Part shown: piece by piece, positions 42,974 through 53,213 of the stretch
Position numbering within the stretch: position 1 is the first letter of the stretch
Layout of the letters: each line of letters begins with the position of its first letter
DNA from: Methylobacterium sp. J-030
GTDB taxonomy: Bacteria > Pseudomonadota > Alphaproteobacteria > Rhizobiales > Beijerinckiaceae
Direction of reading: 5' to 3'
DNA: 64,000 nucleotides
NCBI RefSeq assembly: GCF_022829545.1
Contig: NZ_JAKSYM010000063.1
Span: 1-64,000 of the forward strand
The notes under the pieces: generated by a model
Databases searched by the model: none
What the model was told of the DNA's origin: nothing
What the model saw: the letters and a program-made list of their open reading frames with translations, nothing else
Translations under genes and position numbers: made by a program

Positions 42974-43285
42974 TCACGGCGTGATGATCACCACGTCGTT
43001 GGCGTGGACGCGACCGAGGACGATCCGCGCGCGCTCTTCCAGCAGGTCGCGGTCGATCTGGTCGCTCTTCAAGAGGGCGACCCGGTGCTCCCAGACGGCC
43101 CGCTCGGCCTTCACGGCGTTGAGCTCCTGGGTGAGCTGGTAGGCGCGGATCTTCAGCGCCTTCTTGGCCTCGAGGCCGCGATTGCCGCTCTCGGCCTGCC
43201 AGACGAAATAGCCCACGACGAGCGCCGACAGGGTCCAGAGACCCAGCGGCAACACGACCATTCTGACCCGGCGACGCACGACCAT
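42974..43285 (-). CDS. ftsB: Septum formation initiator protein (FtsB/DivIC family)
   Basis: A 103-aa bitopic protein: basic N-terminus, one membrane helix (MVVLPLGLWTLSALVVGYFVW), then a coiled coil (LEAKKALKIRAYQLTQELNAVKAERAVWEHRVALL) and a short DxxEERARxxLG motif. It acts in the divisome with FtsL and FtsQ. ATG 43285 is chosen over the earlier frame opening. In alphaproteobacteria ftsB normally sits between eno and pdhA, as here. Confidence 0.88.
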   Translation of the reverse strand: MVVRRRVRMVVLPLGLWTLSALVVGYFVWQAESGNRGLEAKKALKIRAYQLTQELNAVKAERAVWEHRVALLKSDQIDRDLLEERARIVLGRVHANDVVIITP

Positions 43286-43386
43286 GGCGCGACCCTCGCG
43301 CGAGAAGGTTAACGGAGCCTTGCGCGGGCCCCGGGACTTGATCCCCGTGGGGCGGGATCGCACAGGAGAGCGCGAGGGCCGCGCGA

Positions 43387-44598
43387 ATGGACATGACCGA
43401 ACTGGCGCGCTGGATCGCCGAGCACGCCACCGGAACGAACGACCACGACACCCTGCTGGAGCGATTCTGCGGGGCGCTGATCGGCGCGGGCGTTCCCCTC
43501 TGGCGGGTCAGCGTCATGACGCCGGCGATCGATCCGACCCTGCGCGGTGTCAGCCTCAACTGGCATGCGGGCGCGGGCCTCTCCTTCGTGGCCAATCCCC
43601 ACGGGGCCGAGCAGGAAACCGACTGGCGTCTCAGCCCCGTCCACGCGCTTCTGGAGCGGGACGAGACCTTCGGACGCTGGCGCCTCGACGCGCCGGGATC
43701 GGAACCGGACTTCCCGATCCTGCGGTCCCTGCGGGCGGAGGGCGGGACCGACTACGCAGTCCACATCGTCGGCTTCGCGCCGGGCACGGCGCTCCGCGGC
43801 GTCGCGGTCTCGTTCTGCACCCGGGCGCAAGCGGGCTTCGCCGAGGCGCACTTCGCGGCGATCACCGCGGCCCTGCCGTTTCTGACCCTGGCGGTCGCCA
43901 AGATCGGCCTCGCCAACACCCTGCGCGAGGTCTCGGCGACCTATCTCGGCCGCTCCACTGCCGAGCGGGTGCTCGACGGGCAGATCCTGCGCGGCGAGGG
44001 CCGGGCCGTCCCGGCGGCGATCCTGCTCACGGACCTGCGCGGCTTCACGGCGCTGTCCGACCGGGCCGACCCGATCGACATGGTCACGTGGCTCAACGAG
44101 CATTTCGATGCCCTGGGCGATCCGGTGGCGCGCCACGGCGGCGAGATCCTGAAATTTCTGGGCGACGGATTCCTGGCGATCTTCCCCGTCTCGGACGCCG
44201 ACACCCTGCCCTGCCCGGTCTGCGGCAACGCCCTGAGGGCGGCCGCGGAGGCGCTGGCCGCCAACGAGGCCCTCAATGCCCGCCGCCGGGCCGCGGGGCT
44301 GCCCGACCTGGCGGCCGACTGCGTCGTCCATTTCGGCACGGTGGTCTACGGCAATGTCGGCACCGGGCGGCGCCTGGACTTCACGATCATCGGGCGGGCC
44401 GTGAACGAGGCGAGCCGGATCGAGAGCCAGTGCGCGGCCCTGGGCCATCCGCTGCTGGTGTCGGATTCCTTCGCGGAGCGCTGCGAGCGGCGGCTTCAGC
44501 CCGTCGGGACGATCGAGCTGCGGGGCCTGTCGCGGCCGATGCGGGTTTGGACGCTGCCGGAGTTCGGCGATGGGTTTGGTTCCGGGGAGCCGGCATGA
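43387..44598 (+). CDS. Class III adenylate/guanylate cyclase
   Basis: A 403-aa protein. The first ~200 residues form an unnamed sensory-type domain; the cyclase domain follows. Metal-binding Asp residues are in LLTDLRGFTALSD and GDGFLAIF, the substrate-specifying Lys in EILKFLGDGF, and the transition-state Asn/Arg in IIGRAVNEASRIE. A CPVC pair (LPCPVCGNALRA) sits in a loop after the second metal Asp and could bind metal or respond to redox. It is inserted on the opposite strand between ftsB and eno. Confidence 0.85.
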   Translation: MDMTELARWIAEHATGTNDHDTLLERFCGALIGAGVPLWRVSVMTPAIDPTLRGVSLNWHAGAGLSFVANPHGAEQETDWRLSPVHALLERDETFGRWRLDAPGSEPDFPILRSLRAEGGTDYAVHIVGFAPGTALRGVAVSFCTRAQAGFAEAHFAAITAALPFLTLAVAKIGLANTLREVSATYLGRSTAERVLDGQILRGEGRAVPAAILLTDLRGFTALSDRADPIDMVTWLNEHFDALGDPVARHGGEILKFLGDGFLAIFPVSDADTLPCPVCGNALRAAAEALAANEALNARRRAAGLPDLAADCVVHFGTVVYGNVGTGRRLDFTIIGRAVNEASRIESQCAALGHPLLVSDSFAERCERRLQPVGTIELRGLSRPMRVWTLPEFGDGFGSGEPA

Positions 44599-44663
44599 GG
44601 CGGGATTCCCGCTCGTGTTCGACGGCGAGATCCCGGGCCTTTTCAGCGTGGGCGCGACCGATT

Positions 44664-44697
44664 CCGCGGATCCCCTCCCCCTCTGCGGGGGAGAGAG
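44664..44697. repeat. Short copy of the GC-rich intergenic repeat
   Basis: cctccccctctgcgggggag between the convergent cyclase and eno genes matches the central module of the repeats at 101-265 and 7207-7402. It may form a hairpin that ends both transcripts. Confidence 0.45.
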
Positions 44698-44707
44698 CGC
44701 CGCCGGA

Positions 44708-46066
<1,359 letters not shown>

Positions 46067-46212
46067 TTATCGGTCAAGCCGGGAGTGACGGCAAGCGGCG
46101 GAGGACGCTCGGCCTGTGCATGCCGCTGCCGGGGCCGGCCGGGCGCCGGACCGGGAAAATCGCCGCGGTGCCGAGGGATGCGCCTGGCGGCGCGGCGTTC
46201 TATACGCCCACC

Positions 46213-46665
46213 ATGATGATGCCCGAAAACCTCCAGCTCGGCCAGCCGGCGCCGCTGCCGACCTCCCCCGAGGCTGCGCGCCTCGACCGGGTGCCGAACC
46301 CGCACGCGGACACGGACTACGTGGCCCGGTTCACCGCGCCCGAATTCACGTCGATCTGCCCGGTGACTGGACAGCCGGACTTCGCCATCCTGGTGATCGA
46401 CTATGTGCCGGGTGACTGGCTCGTGGAGTCGAAGTCGCTGAAGCTCTACCTCGGCGCGTTCCGCAACCACGGGGCATTCCACGAGGATTGTACGGTGGCG
46501 ATCGGCAAGCGGTTGGGCGACCTGCTGGCGCCGCGCTTCCTGCGCATCGGCGGATACTGGTATCCGCGCGGGGGCATCCCGATCGACGTCTTCTGGCAGA
46601 CGGGCACCTTGCCCAAGAACGCGTGGCTGCCCGATCCCGGCGTGCCGCCCTACCGCGGGCGGTGA
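46213..46665 (+). CDS. queF: NADPH-dependent 7-cyano-7-deazaguanine reductase
   Basis: QueF reduces preQ0 to preQ1 in queuosine synthesis. The 150-aa unimodular form has the nucleophile Cys49 in [10 protein letters not shown] (Asp56), the QueF motif [10 protein letters not shown] at about 71-80 and the substrate-binding FHEDC (His90, Glu91). Three ATG codons in tandem begin at 46213; which is used cannot be told. It is divergent from eno. Confidence 0.93.
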   Translation: MMMPENLQLGQPAPLPTSPEAARLDRVPNPHADTDYVARFTAPEFTSICPVTGQPDFAILVIDYVPGDWLVESKSLKLYLGAFRNHGAFHEDCTVAIGKRLGDLLAPRFLRIGGYWYPRGGIPIDVFWQTGTLPKNAWLPDPGVPPYRGR

Positions 46666-46681
46666 GCGGCGCAAACGAAGA

Positions 46682-46707
46682 GGGCGGCCGGCTTGCGCCG
46701 GCCGCCC
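46682..46707. terminator. Hairpin between convergent queF and the Gly/Tyr-rich gene
   Basis: An 11-bp perfect stem (gggcggccggc / gccggccgccc) with a TTGC loop lies 16 bp after the queF stop and 22 bp from the opposing stop. The minus-strand side is followed by a moderately T-rich stretch. It probably ends both transcripts. Confidence 0.6.
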
Positions 46708-46729
46708 CCAAATCGTCGGTCCGCGGACC

Positions 46730-47059
46730 TCAGTAGCCGTAGCCGTAGTAGCCCGGCGCCGCGTAGCCGTAGCCGCCGTAGGCCGGGGCGTAGCCGTAGG
46801 CCGGCGCGTAGCCGTACCCGCCGCCGTAGTAGCTGTCGCGGGCCGCGCCGGCGGCGATCGCACCGGCCGCGAGGCCGGCGATGCCGAGACCGATGGCGGC
46901 GCCGGTGCCGATGCCACGACGACCGCCGCGGTAGTAGCCGTGGCCGTAGCCGCCATAGCCGCCGTGGAAGCCGTAGGGACGCGCCTCGGCGCTCGAGGTC
47001 GCGGCGACGCTGCCGATGGCCAGGGCGGCGGCGGTGGCGATGATACCGATCTTGCGCAT
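46730..47059 (-). CDS. Exported Gly/Tyr-rich protein
   Basis: A 109-aa product with signal peptide MRKIGIIATAAALAIGSVAATSSAEA, then YGFHGGYGGYGHGYYRGG, a hydrophobic glycine-zipper-like segment (GIGTGAAIGLGIAGLAAGAIAAG) and a repetitive GYGYAPAYGYAP tail. Such small proteins are common in Methylobacterium and Bradyrhizobium; an envelope role is likely but unproven. Confidence 0.75.
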   Translation of the reverse strand: MRKIGIIATAAALAIGSVAATSSAEARPYGFHGGYGGYGHGYYRGGRRGIGTGAAIGLGIAGLAAGAIAAGAARDSYYGGGYGYAPAYGYAPAYGGYGYAAPGYYGYGY

Positions 47060-47335
47060 GATATTCCCTCTCGATCCTCGATCGAACCTGCCCAATAACG
47101 TAGCCGTGCCGGGACAGTTCCAAGTTCCGGCAGGTCTCGGCGTGCGGATCCGCACACAGTCGGTTTCGTGAACCGCGGCTCTTCATGATCGACGGGTTAA
47201 CCATTCCGCCGAGCTTGGCCGTTCCGGCCCCGGTGCATCCCGTAACCTTGCGAATATTTTCCGATGCTGTCGCGCCCGGCTTGATCGCCTCCGCCCGGTG
47301 TCGGGCCTATGATGGCGACCCTGGAGGAGTGCCCG

Positions 47336-48004
47336 ATGGATGCCCTGACCCTGATCCGCGAGACCTTCGCGCCGCTGTCCGGCAAGCGGATCCTCGACAT
47401 CGGCTGCGGCCCCGGAACGCTGGCGAAGCGGCTGAGCGAGGACGGCGCGGCGGTGACCGGCATCGATCCGGGCGCGGCAGCGCTCGAACAGGCCCGGGCC
47501 GCCGCGCCGGGGGTGCGGTTCGAGAGCGCCTCGGGCGAGGCCCTGCCCTTCCCCGACGGCAGCTTCGACGGGGCCGTCCTCCTCAACGCCCTGCACCACG
47601 TGCCCGACCCCGCCGCAGCCCTCATCGAGGCGGCGCGCGTCCTCGTCCCGGGCGGGTGTGTCGTGGTGGTGGAGCCCCTGGCGGCGGGCAGTTTCTTCGA
47701 CGCGTTGCGGCCGATCGAGGACGAGACCGCAATCCGCGCGGCCGCACAGGACGCGATCGCGGCGGCCCTCGCCCGCGGCGCCCTCACCTGCCGGCGGGAC
47801 ATCACGATGGAGCGGCGGGAGAGCTTCGCCTCCCTGGATGCCTTCCTGAAGCGGGTCTGCGCGGTTGATCCCGCCCGGGCGGCGACGATCGAGGCCCGTC
47901 GCTCCGTCGTGGAAGCGGCCTTCGAGACGGCGGCCGAGCGCGCGGCGGACGGACGCTACGGCCTCGTCCAGCCCCTGCGGATCCACGTGCTGGAGCCTGC
48001 CTGA
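47336..48004 (+). CDS. SAM-dependent class I methyltransferase
   Basis: A 222-aa protein of the Methyltransf_11 type. The SAM site is LDIGCGPGTLAKRL; GIDPGAAALEQARA and ALPFPDGSFDGAVLLNALHHV follow, giving motifs I-III. ATG 47336 is chosen for the GGAGGAG site 7 nt upstream. The methyl acceptor is unknown; the motif spacing resembles UbiE/small-molecule enzymes. Confidence 0.85.
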   Translation: MDALTLIRETFAPLSGKRILDIGCGPGTLAKRLSEDGAAVTGIDPGAAALEQARAAAPGVRFESASGEALPFPDGSFDGAVLLNALHHVPDPAAALIEAARVLVPGGCVVVVEPLAAGSFFDALRPIEDETAIRAAAQDAIAAALARGALTCRRDITMERRESFASLDAFLKRVCAVDPARAATIEARRSVVEAAFETAAERAADGRYGLVQPLRIHVLEPA

Positions 48005-48009
48005 TCCGG

Positions 48010-48115
48010 GGTTTCGAAAGGGCGAGCCCTTTCGCGGGTCCAGGGCGGAGCCTTGGTATCGGTCAGGGCTTTGCCCTGACGACCCACCAGAGGGCTCGCC
48101 CTTTTGAAACCCAGT
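48010..48115. repeat. Intergenic repeat block between convergent genes
   Basis: Contains aaagggcgagcccttt, a decayed ccagggcggagccttgg hairpin, cagggctttgccctg and gagggctcgcccttttgaaaccc. The modules repeat those at 18692-18815 and 13224-13290. It lies between the methyltransferase and kdsA stops and probably ends both transcripts. Confidence 0.6.
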
Positions 48116-48985
48116 TCACGCGGCGCGAGCCTTGGCCAGCTTGTCGAAGGCGATGAGTTGGTCGAGCAGCGCCGGCATATCCTTCAGCGCCACCATGTTG
48201 GGGCCGTCGGAGGGCGCCCGGTCGGGATCGGGGTGGGTCTCGATGAACACGCCGGCCACCCCCACCGCCACGGCGGCCCGGGCCAGCACGGCGACGAATT
48301 CCCGCTGCCCGCCGGAGCTCGCCCCCTGGCCGCCCGGCTGCTGCACCGAATGGGTCGCGTCGAACACGACCGGCGCGCCGCTCGTCACCTGTGCCATGAT
48401 CGGCAGGCTGCGCATGTCGGAGACCAGGGTGTTGTAGCCGAACGAGGCGCCCCGCTCCGTGACGATGACGTTCGGGTTGCCGGCCTGCGTCACCTTGGCG
48501 GCGACGTGCCTCATGTCCCAGGGCGCCAGGAACTGACCCTTCTTGATGTTGACCGCCCGCCCCGTCGCGGCGGCCGCCAGGAGCAGGTCGGTCTGGCGGC
48601 ACAGGAAGGCCGGGATCTGGAGCACGTCCACGGCCTCGGCGGCCCGGGCGCATTGCTCGGCGGCGTGCACGTCGGTCAGCACCGGCAGGCCCAGGGACTC
48701 GCGGATCTCCGCGAAGACCGGCAGCGCCTCGTCGAGCCCGACGCCCCGGGCGGCACCGCCCGAGGTGCGATTGGCCTTGTCGAACGAGGTCTTGAACACG
48801 AGGTCGATCCCGGCGCGCGCCGTCATCGCCTTGAGGGCGGCGGCGATCTCCAGGGCATGGCTCCGCCCCTCCAACTGGCAGGGGCCGGCGATCAGCACGA
48901 GCGGCAGGTGGTTGGCGAAGCGCGCGTCGCCGACCTGAACGATGGGGCCTCGGACGACCGGGCCGGGGGTCTCGGAATTCGACAT
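48116..48985 (-). CDS. kdsA: 3-deoxy-8-phosphooctulonate synthase
   Basis: KdsA condenses arabinose 5-phosphate with phosphoenolpyruvate to make KDO 8-phosphate for lipopolysaccharide. The 289-aa protein has [54 protein letters not shown] and [18 protein letters not shown], all family hallmarks. The Cys in [12 protein letters not shown] and metal-site positions were not analysed for metal dependence. Confidence 0.95.
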   Translation of the reverse strand: MSNSETPGPVVRGPIVQVGDARFANHLPLVLIAGPCQLEGRSHALEIAAALKAMTARAGIDLVFKTSFDKANRTSGGAARGVGLDEALPVFAEIRESLGLPVLTDVHAAEQCARAAEAVDVLQIPAFLCRQTDLLLAAAATGRAVNIKKGQFLAPWDMRHVAAKVTQAGNPNVIVTERGASFGYNTLVSDMRSLPIMAQVTSGAPVVFDATHSVQQPGGQGASSGGQREFVAVLARAAVAVGVAGVFIETHPDPDRAPSDGPNMVALKDMPALLDQLIAFDKLAKARAA

Positions 48986-48994
48986 GAGTGCGGT

Positions 48995-49486
48995 CTAGCC
49001 CGCACGGCGGATCCGCGAAAGCCCGGCCCGGGGCGCGACCCGGCAGACCGTGAGATCCTCCCGGAGGGCGTCCGATCGCGGGCCGGTCTCGCACAGCATC
49101 AGGGCCTTGCCCGAGCCGCCGCGGCGCGGGGCGTTCGCCAGAAGGCTCGCCTGATGCAGGTTGAGCGCCAGCACCTCGGCGGCGGCGGGATCCGCCCCGG
49201 CGAGCGCCCGGGCCGCGCGGCCGACCAGGGTGAAGTAGGCCAGGGACGGTTCCCGATCCCGCGAAGCCACGGTGATCCGCGCGGGCTTTCGGCAATCGAG
49301 GCTCAGCCGCTCCGCATCCTCGGCGCGGAACACCGCGTAGTGGCCGGCCCGGCCGGCGAGCGAGGCGCCGGTATCGCGGATCACCCTGGCGGCAAGCGCG
49401 TCGCAGGCATCCGCGGCATGGACCGGCGCTGTGCTCAGGCTGGTCAGGATAGCAAACGTTAAGATCGTTTTCCGGGTCGGTGTCAT
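48995..49486 (-). CDS. Exported hypothetical protein
   Basis: A 163-aa product with signal peptide MTPTRKTILTFAILTSLSTAPVHA. The mature protein has four cysteines (ACDAL, DCRKP, LCETG, VCRVA) that could form two disulfides. No domain is recognised. The ATG at 49486 is chosen for the signal peptide. It starts upstream of kdsA on the same strand. Confidence 0.65.
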   Translation of the reverse strand: MTPTRKTILTFAILTSLSTAPVHAADACDALAARVIRDTGASLAGRAGHYAVFRAEDAERLSLDCRKPARITVASRDREPSLAYFTLVGRAARALAGADPAAAEVLALNLHQASLLANAPRRGGSGKALMLCETGPRSDALREDLTVCRVAPRAGLSRIRRAG

Positions 49487-49840
49487 TGACTCGTTCCAAA
49501 TCCTCTGCAAGATCTCATCGCATGCTTGGCCGTAAGAAGGGCCGGCTGTATCGCGATTTGCTGTCTTCGTTTCGATATTTACCGGCAATATACCCAGGTT
49601 TGCTTCGATGCGTCCCGAATATAGCCTCTGTATCGTGTGTTCAAGGACTTTGTTCGAGGTGAATGTTTCTATCCGATGCCGATGACTGGCCGTGCGCCCG
49701 GTCCGGGTGCCCGGGCGGGACGTGCAGGATGCCACGGGGATCGATGATTGTCGGCCGAAAAGGTTCCGGCGGCCTGCGGCGGACCGATCGCCTCGGGGTC
49801 CGTGCGCCGATCGGAAGGACGAGTGTGGAGGAGTTGGGTC
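49487..49840. other. Intergenic region between divergent genes
   Basis: About 350 bp. The part at 49530-49670 is AT-richer and likely holds the divergent promoters. No gene is supported; the FkbM frame opens earlier (49748) but the good start is at 49841. Confidence 0.4.
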
Positions 49841-50614
49841 GTGGAAAATGATCTTGGAATCGTCTTCAGGTCGGTCTTGAGCGTCCGGGACACGCTCGAA
49901 GGATCGATCGCGGAGATCAAGAGCCTCGTCGGTCCGGGCCAGGAGGCCTACGCCGAACTGATCGACTTCCTCACCTTCGCGGCCCGGCGCGCGGCGCTCT
50001 CAACGGCGCCGCTCCTGCAGGATCTCTGGGTCCTGTTCGAACTCGGGGAAAAGCGGAACGGTTACTTCGTCGAGTTCGGGGCCGCGGACGGCCGGGGCGC
50101 CAGCACCACGCAGTTGCTGGAGACGCTCTACGGCTGGCAGGGGGCCATCGCGGAGCCGGCGCGTGGCCGGCACGAGACTCTGCGCGCCAGCCGGACCTGC
50201 TACGTCACGAACAAGTTCGTCTATGCCGAGGACGGTCTGAAGCTCCTGTTCAACGATACGGAGAGTTCGGAGGATCCCTCGGCTGCCGCGGGGACGCGCC
50301 GGAGCGGGAAGCGGTACGAGGTCGAGACCATCACGCTGCGCAGCCTTCTGCAGGCCGCTCAGGCGCCGCGCACCATCGACTTCCTGAGCATCAACGCCGA
50401 GGAGGACACGCGCGACCTTCTGGAGCGCTTCGATATCTCCGCACACGACGTGACGCTGATCAGCATCGCGAATGTCGATCCGCCGCAGGGCGAGGCGCTG
50501 GCCGAGCTCATGACTCGGACGGGCTACGAGCGCCGGTTCGCGCCGTTCTCGATGTCCGACGCCTGGTACGCCAAGCGCGACCAGGCCGCGGTGGCGCAGC
50601 CGGCCGCGGCCTGA
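49841..50614 (+). CDS. FkbM-type methyltransferase
   Basis: A 257-aa product with the FkbM-family SAM motif GYFVEFGAADGRGASTTQLLE and the later PRTIDFLSINAEEDTRDLLERF. A helical N-terminus precedes it. GTG 49841 follows GGAGGAG by 7 nt. FkbM enzymes typically methylate hydroxyls of sugars or secondary metabolites; the acceptor is unknown. Confidence 0.8.
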   Translation: MENDLGIVFRSVLSVRDTLEGSIAEIKSLVGPGQEAYAELIDFLTFAARRAALSTAPLLQDLWVLFELGEKRNGYFVEFGAADGRGASTTQLLETLYGWQGAIAEPARGRHETLRASRTCYVTNKFVYAEDGLKLLFNDTESSEDPSAAAGTRRSGKRYEVETITLRSLLQAAQAPRTIDFLSINAEEDTRDLLERFDISAHDVTLISIANVDPPQGEALAELMTRTGYERRFAPFSMSDAWYAKRDQAAVAQPAAA

Positions 50615-50761
50615 GGCCGGCCGGCGCTGTCCGTCCGGCTCGGGCCGGGTCCGGCGGCTGTCGCCCCGGGCTCGCAGCGTGGACAGCGCCCTTCGGATGC
50701 CCGATCTGTGCCGGCGGCGCGGCGCCCTACGCCGCTGGCACACGAGGCTCCGACCCGGCCC

Positions 50762-51772
50762 ATGCTCCGACCCATCCTCGCCGCCGCGCTCCTCGCGCTG
50801 GCCTCCCCCGGTGCGGCGACGGCGAACCCCGTCGCCGCACCGGCCTACGGTCCGGAGCTGGAAGGCTTCGACTATCCCTTCCCGGTGAAGCGCTTCACGT
50901 TTCCATCGCAGCGCCAGGCGCTTCAGATGGCCTATCTGGACGTGCCGGCCGAGACGCCGAACGGCCGCACAGCGGTCCTGCTCCACGGCAAGAACTTCTG
51001 CGCCGCGACCTGGGAGAGCCAGATCCGCGCGCTCAGCGCGGCCGGCTACCGGGTGATCGCGCCCGATCAGGTCGGCTTCTGCAAGTCGAGCAAGCCGGCC
51101 GCCTACCAGTTTACCTTCCGGCAGCTCGCCGAGAACACGCACGCGCTGCTGGCGCAGCTCGGGGTCGAGCGTCCGATCCTGATCGGCCACTCGACGGGGG
51201 GCATGCTGGCCGCGCACTACGCCCTGCTCTACCCGAAGGCGGTCGAACGGCTCGTGCTGGTCAATCCGGTCGGCCTGGAGGACTGGAGCGCCAAGGGTCT
51301 GCCGCCGATCTCCCTGGCACAGTGGTACCAGCGCGAGCTGAAGGTCTCGGCGGAGTCGATCCGCGCCTACGAGACCACGACCTACTATGCCGGCCGCTGG
51401 GAGGCGCGCTACGAGCCGTGGGTGACGATGCTGGCCGGGCTCAACAATGGCCCCGGCAAGGAGGCCGTCGCCTGGGACTCGGCGCTGGTCTACGACATGA
51501 TCGTCACCGAGCCGGTGGTCTACCGCTTGCCCCAGATCGCGGTGCCGACCCTCCTGATGATCGGCCAGAAGGACAACACGGCGATCGGCAAGGATCTCGC
51601 CCCGCCGGAGGTGCGGGCGCGCCTCGGCCACTATCCCGAACTCGGCCGGGCGGCCGCGCAGGCGATCCCGGGGGCGCGGCTCGTGGAGTTCCCCGCGCTC
51701 GGCCATGCGCCGCAGATGTCGGACCCGGAGGGGTTCAACAAGGCGCTGATCGAGGGGATCGCGGTGCGGTGA
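50762..51772 (+). CDS. Exported alpha/beta hydrolase
   Basis: A 336-aa protein with signal peptide MLRPILAAALLALASPGAATA. The alpha/beta fold shows the oxyanion HGKNFCAATW, nucleophile elbow GHSTGG, acid loop LLMIGQKDNTAIG and catalytic His in LGHAPQMSDP. This is the MhpC/haloalkane-dehalogenase-like class. Substrate unknown. The start is taken at the signal peptide. Confidence 0.85.
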   Translation: MLRPILAAALLALASPGAATANPVAAPAYGPELEGFDYPFPVKRFTFPSQRQALQMAYLDVPAETPNGRTAVLLHGKNFCAATWESQIRALSAAGYRVIAPDQVGFCKSSKPAAYQFTFRQLAENTHALLAQLGVERPILIGHSTGGMLAAHYALLYPKAVERLVLVNPVGLEDWSAKGLPPISLAQWYQRELKVSAESIRAYETTTYYAGRWEARYEPWVTMLAGLNNGPGKEAVAWDSALVYDMIVTEPVVYRLPQIAVPTLLMIGQKDNTAIGKDLAPPEVRARLGHYPELGRAAAQAIPGARLVEFPALGHAPQMSDPEGFNKALIEGIAVR

Positions 51773-51827
51773 GCCCGGGGACGGCCCCTTCCCGGCTTCT
51801 GCCGCGGGGCGGGGCCGTCCCCGACCC

Positions 51828-53003
51828 TCAGAAATACGACTTCAGCACCCCGCGGCGGCGCACGTCCAGCGTCGCGCAGTGGAACGAGCCGCCGAACGGG
51901 CCGTAGCTCAGGAACGGCGCCGGGATCGGGTCGAAGCCCCAGTCCTTCAGCGCCTTGATCAGCGTCGGCTGGCTCTGGTCGACGACGATCTTCTTCTCGG
52001 TGATCGCGAGCACGTTGATCGAGGTCCAGGGCGAGCACATCGAGATCTTGCTCATGAAGCCCTCGACCGGGTCGGGGCGGGGCGCGATCAGCACGTCCCA
52101 TTTCTTGAGCACGGCCGGCAGCTTCTCGACGTCGATGTAGTCCGGGTTCACCAGCACCTTGCCGGGGGCCAGCGGCATGAACGACGAGTCGATGTGCATC
52201 GGCTGCGGGCAGCGGCTCTCGATCTCGTGGATGCGGAAGCCCGGGCCGAGGTGGCGGCGCAGCCACTCGATGCCCATCAGGTTGGTCACGTTGGAGCGGG
52301 TCACGAACAGGTCGCGACCGCAGCGCACGAAGTCGGCGGCGTCGAAGACCGGCTCGAACTCGTTGACGGTGAACTGCATCGGCTCGCCGGCCTTCAGGTT
52401 CGGCACCCGGTAATCGTAGTTGTAGAGATCGTCCGTGAGCTGCGGCCGCGGCGCCGAGGTCCAGCGGGCGCCGGCGCGAAAATACTCCTTGAACAGCGCG
52501 CGGTAGGCGTCGCCCTCGAAGTAGCGCGAGCGCCAGCACATCGGGCTCTCGATGATCTCGTCGCCGATGACGAGGTACGGGTCGCGCGGGCAGGCGACGC
52601 AGAAGCCCCGGGACGACCAGCGCGGCGCCTTGAATTTCTTGGAGAAGTCCACCGTATCGGGGCGGCGGACCTTCACGCCCTCGCCGGCCAGGATCCCGAT
52701 GAAGTTGTCGAGCTCCGCCTGGGCGAGCTTCTTCATGAACTTCGGGTACTTCCAGCCGCTCGCCAGCCGGTAGAACGGCTGCGCGGCGCGCGGCAGGTTG
52801 AAGATCACAGTGAGATGGTGGGTCGGGATCGTGGCGCCGTCCAGCGAGCCGACGATCACCTCCTCCAGCGGATCCCACTCGTTCCAGGCCATCACGGGCG
52901 CGTGGGGGGCCGGCACGCCCGGCGCGGCCGCGCCCGCGTAGCCGCCGGCATGCGTGTCGTCGGCCACGGCCTCAAGGGCCGTGATCGGTGATTCGCGCTC
53001 CAT
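51828..53003 (-). CDS. Glycine amidinotransferase-like enzyme
   Basis: A 391-aa protein of the guanidino-group-modifying superfamily, close to arginine:glycine amidinotransferase. Catalytic residues are Asp in FDAADFVRCG, His in PMHIDSSFM and the nucleophile Cys376 in GSFHCATLDVRR, with SNVTNLMGIEWLRRHL between. It should transfer the amidino group from arginine to an amine acceptor. ATG 53003 is chosen; the frame opens at 53108. No pathway partner is adjacent, although hopanoid genes begin next door in the opposite direction. Confidence 0.85.
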   Translation of the reverse strand: MERESPITALEAVADDTHAGGYAGAAAPGVPAPHAPVMAWNEWDPLEEVIVGSLDGATIPTHHLTVIFNLPRAAQPFYRLASGWKYPKFMKKLAQAELDNFIGILAGEGVKVRRPDTVDFSKKFKAPRWSSRGFCVACPRDPYLVIGDEIIESPMCWRSRYFEGDAYRALFKEYFRAGARWTSAPRPQLTDDLYNYDYRVPNLKAGEPMQFTVNEFEPVFDAADFVRCGRDLFVTRSNVTNLMGIEWLRRHLGPGFRIHEIESRCPQPMHIDSSFMPLAPGKVLVNPDYIDVEKLPAVLKKWDVLIAPRPDPVEGFMSKISMCSPWTSINVLAITEKKIVVDQSQPTLIKALKDWGFDPIPAPFLSYGPFGGSFHCATLDVRRRGVLKSYF

Positions 53004-53213
53004 GACGTGTGCCCCTTCTGCGACGTGCCGCGGCCTTCTACGCAGGCCCTTCAGCCCCGCCGCCGCTTTAACTCCCGGTGTGTTAAACGGGTGATAGACA
53101 GCGCTCATCCGTGCTGCAACGTGACAGAAACGTTCTCGGCCCGGCGGACCTATTTCTGCCGCGACCGTGGCCGATTTCCCGCATCAAGCCTTTTGCGAGC
53201 TTGAAAGACGACA

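Noticed and set aside
49748..49840. Longer FkbM-protein start
   Set aside because: The extra residues have no family similarity; GGAGGAG placed 7 nt before GTG 49841 favours the shorter form.
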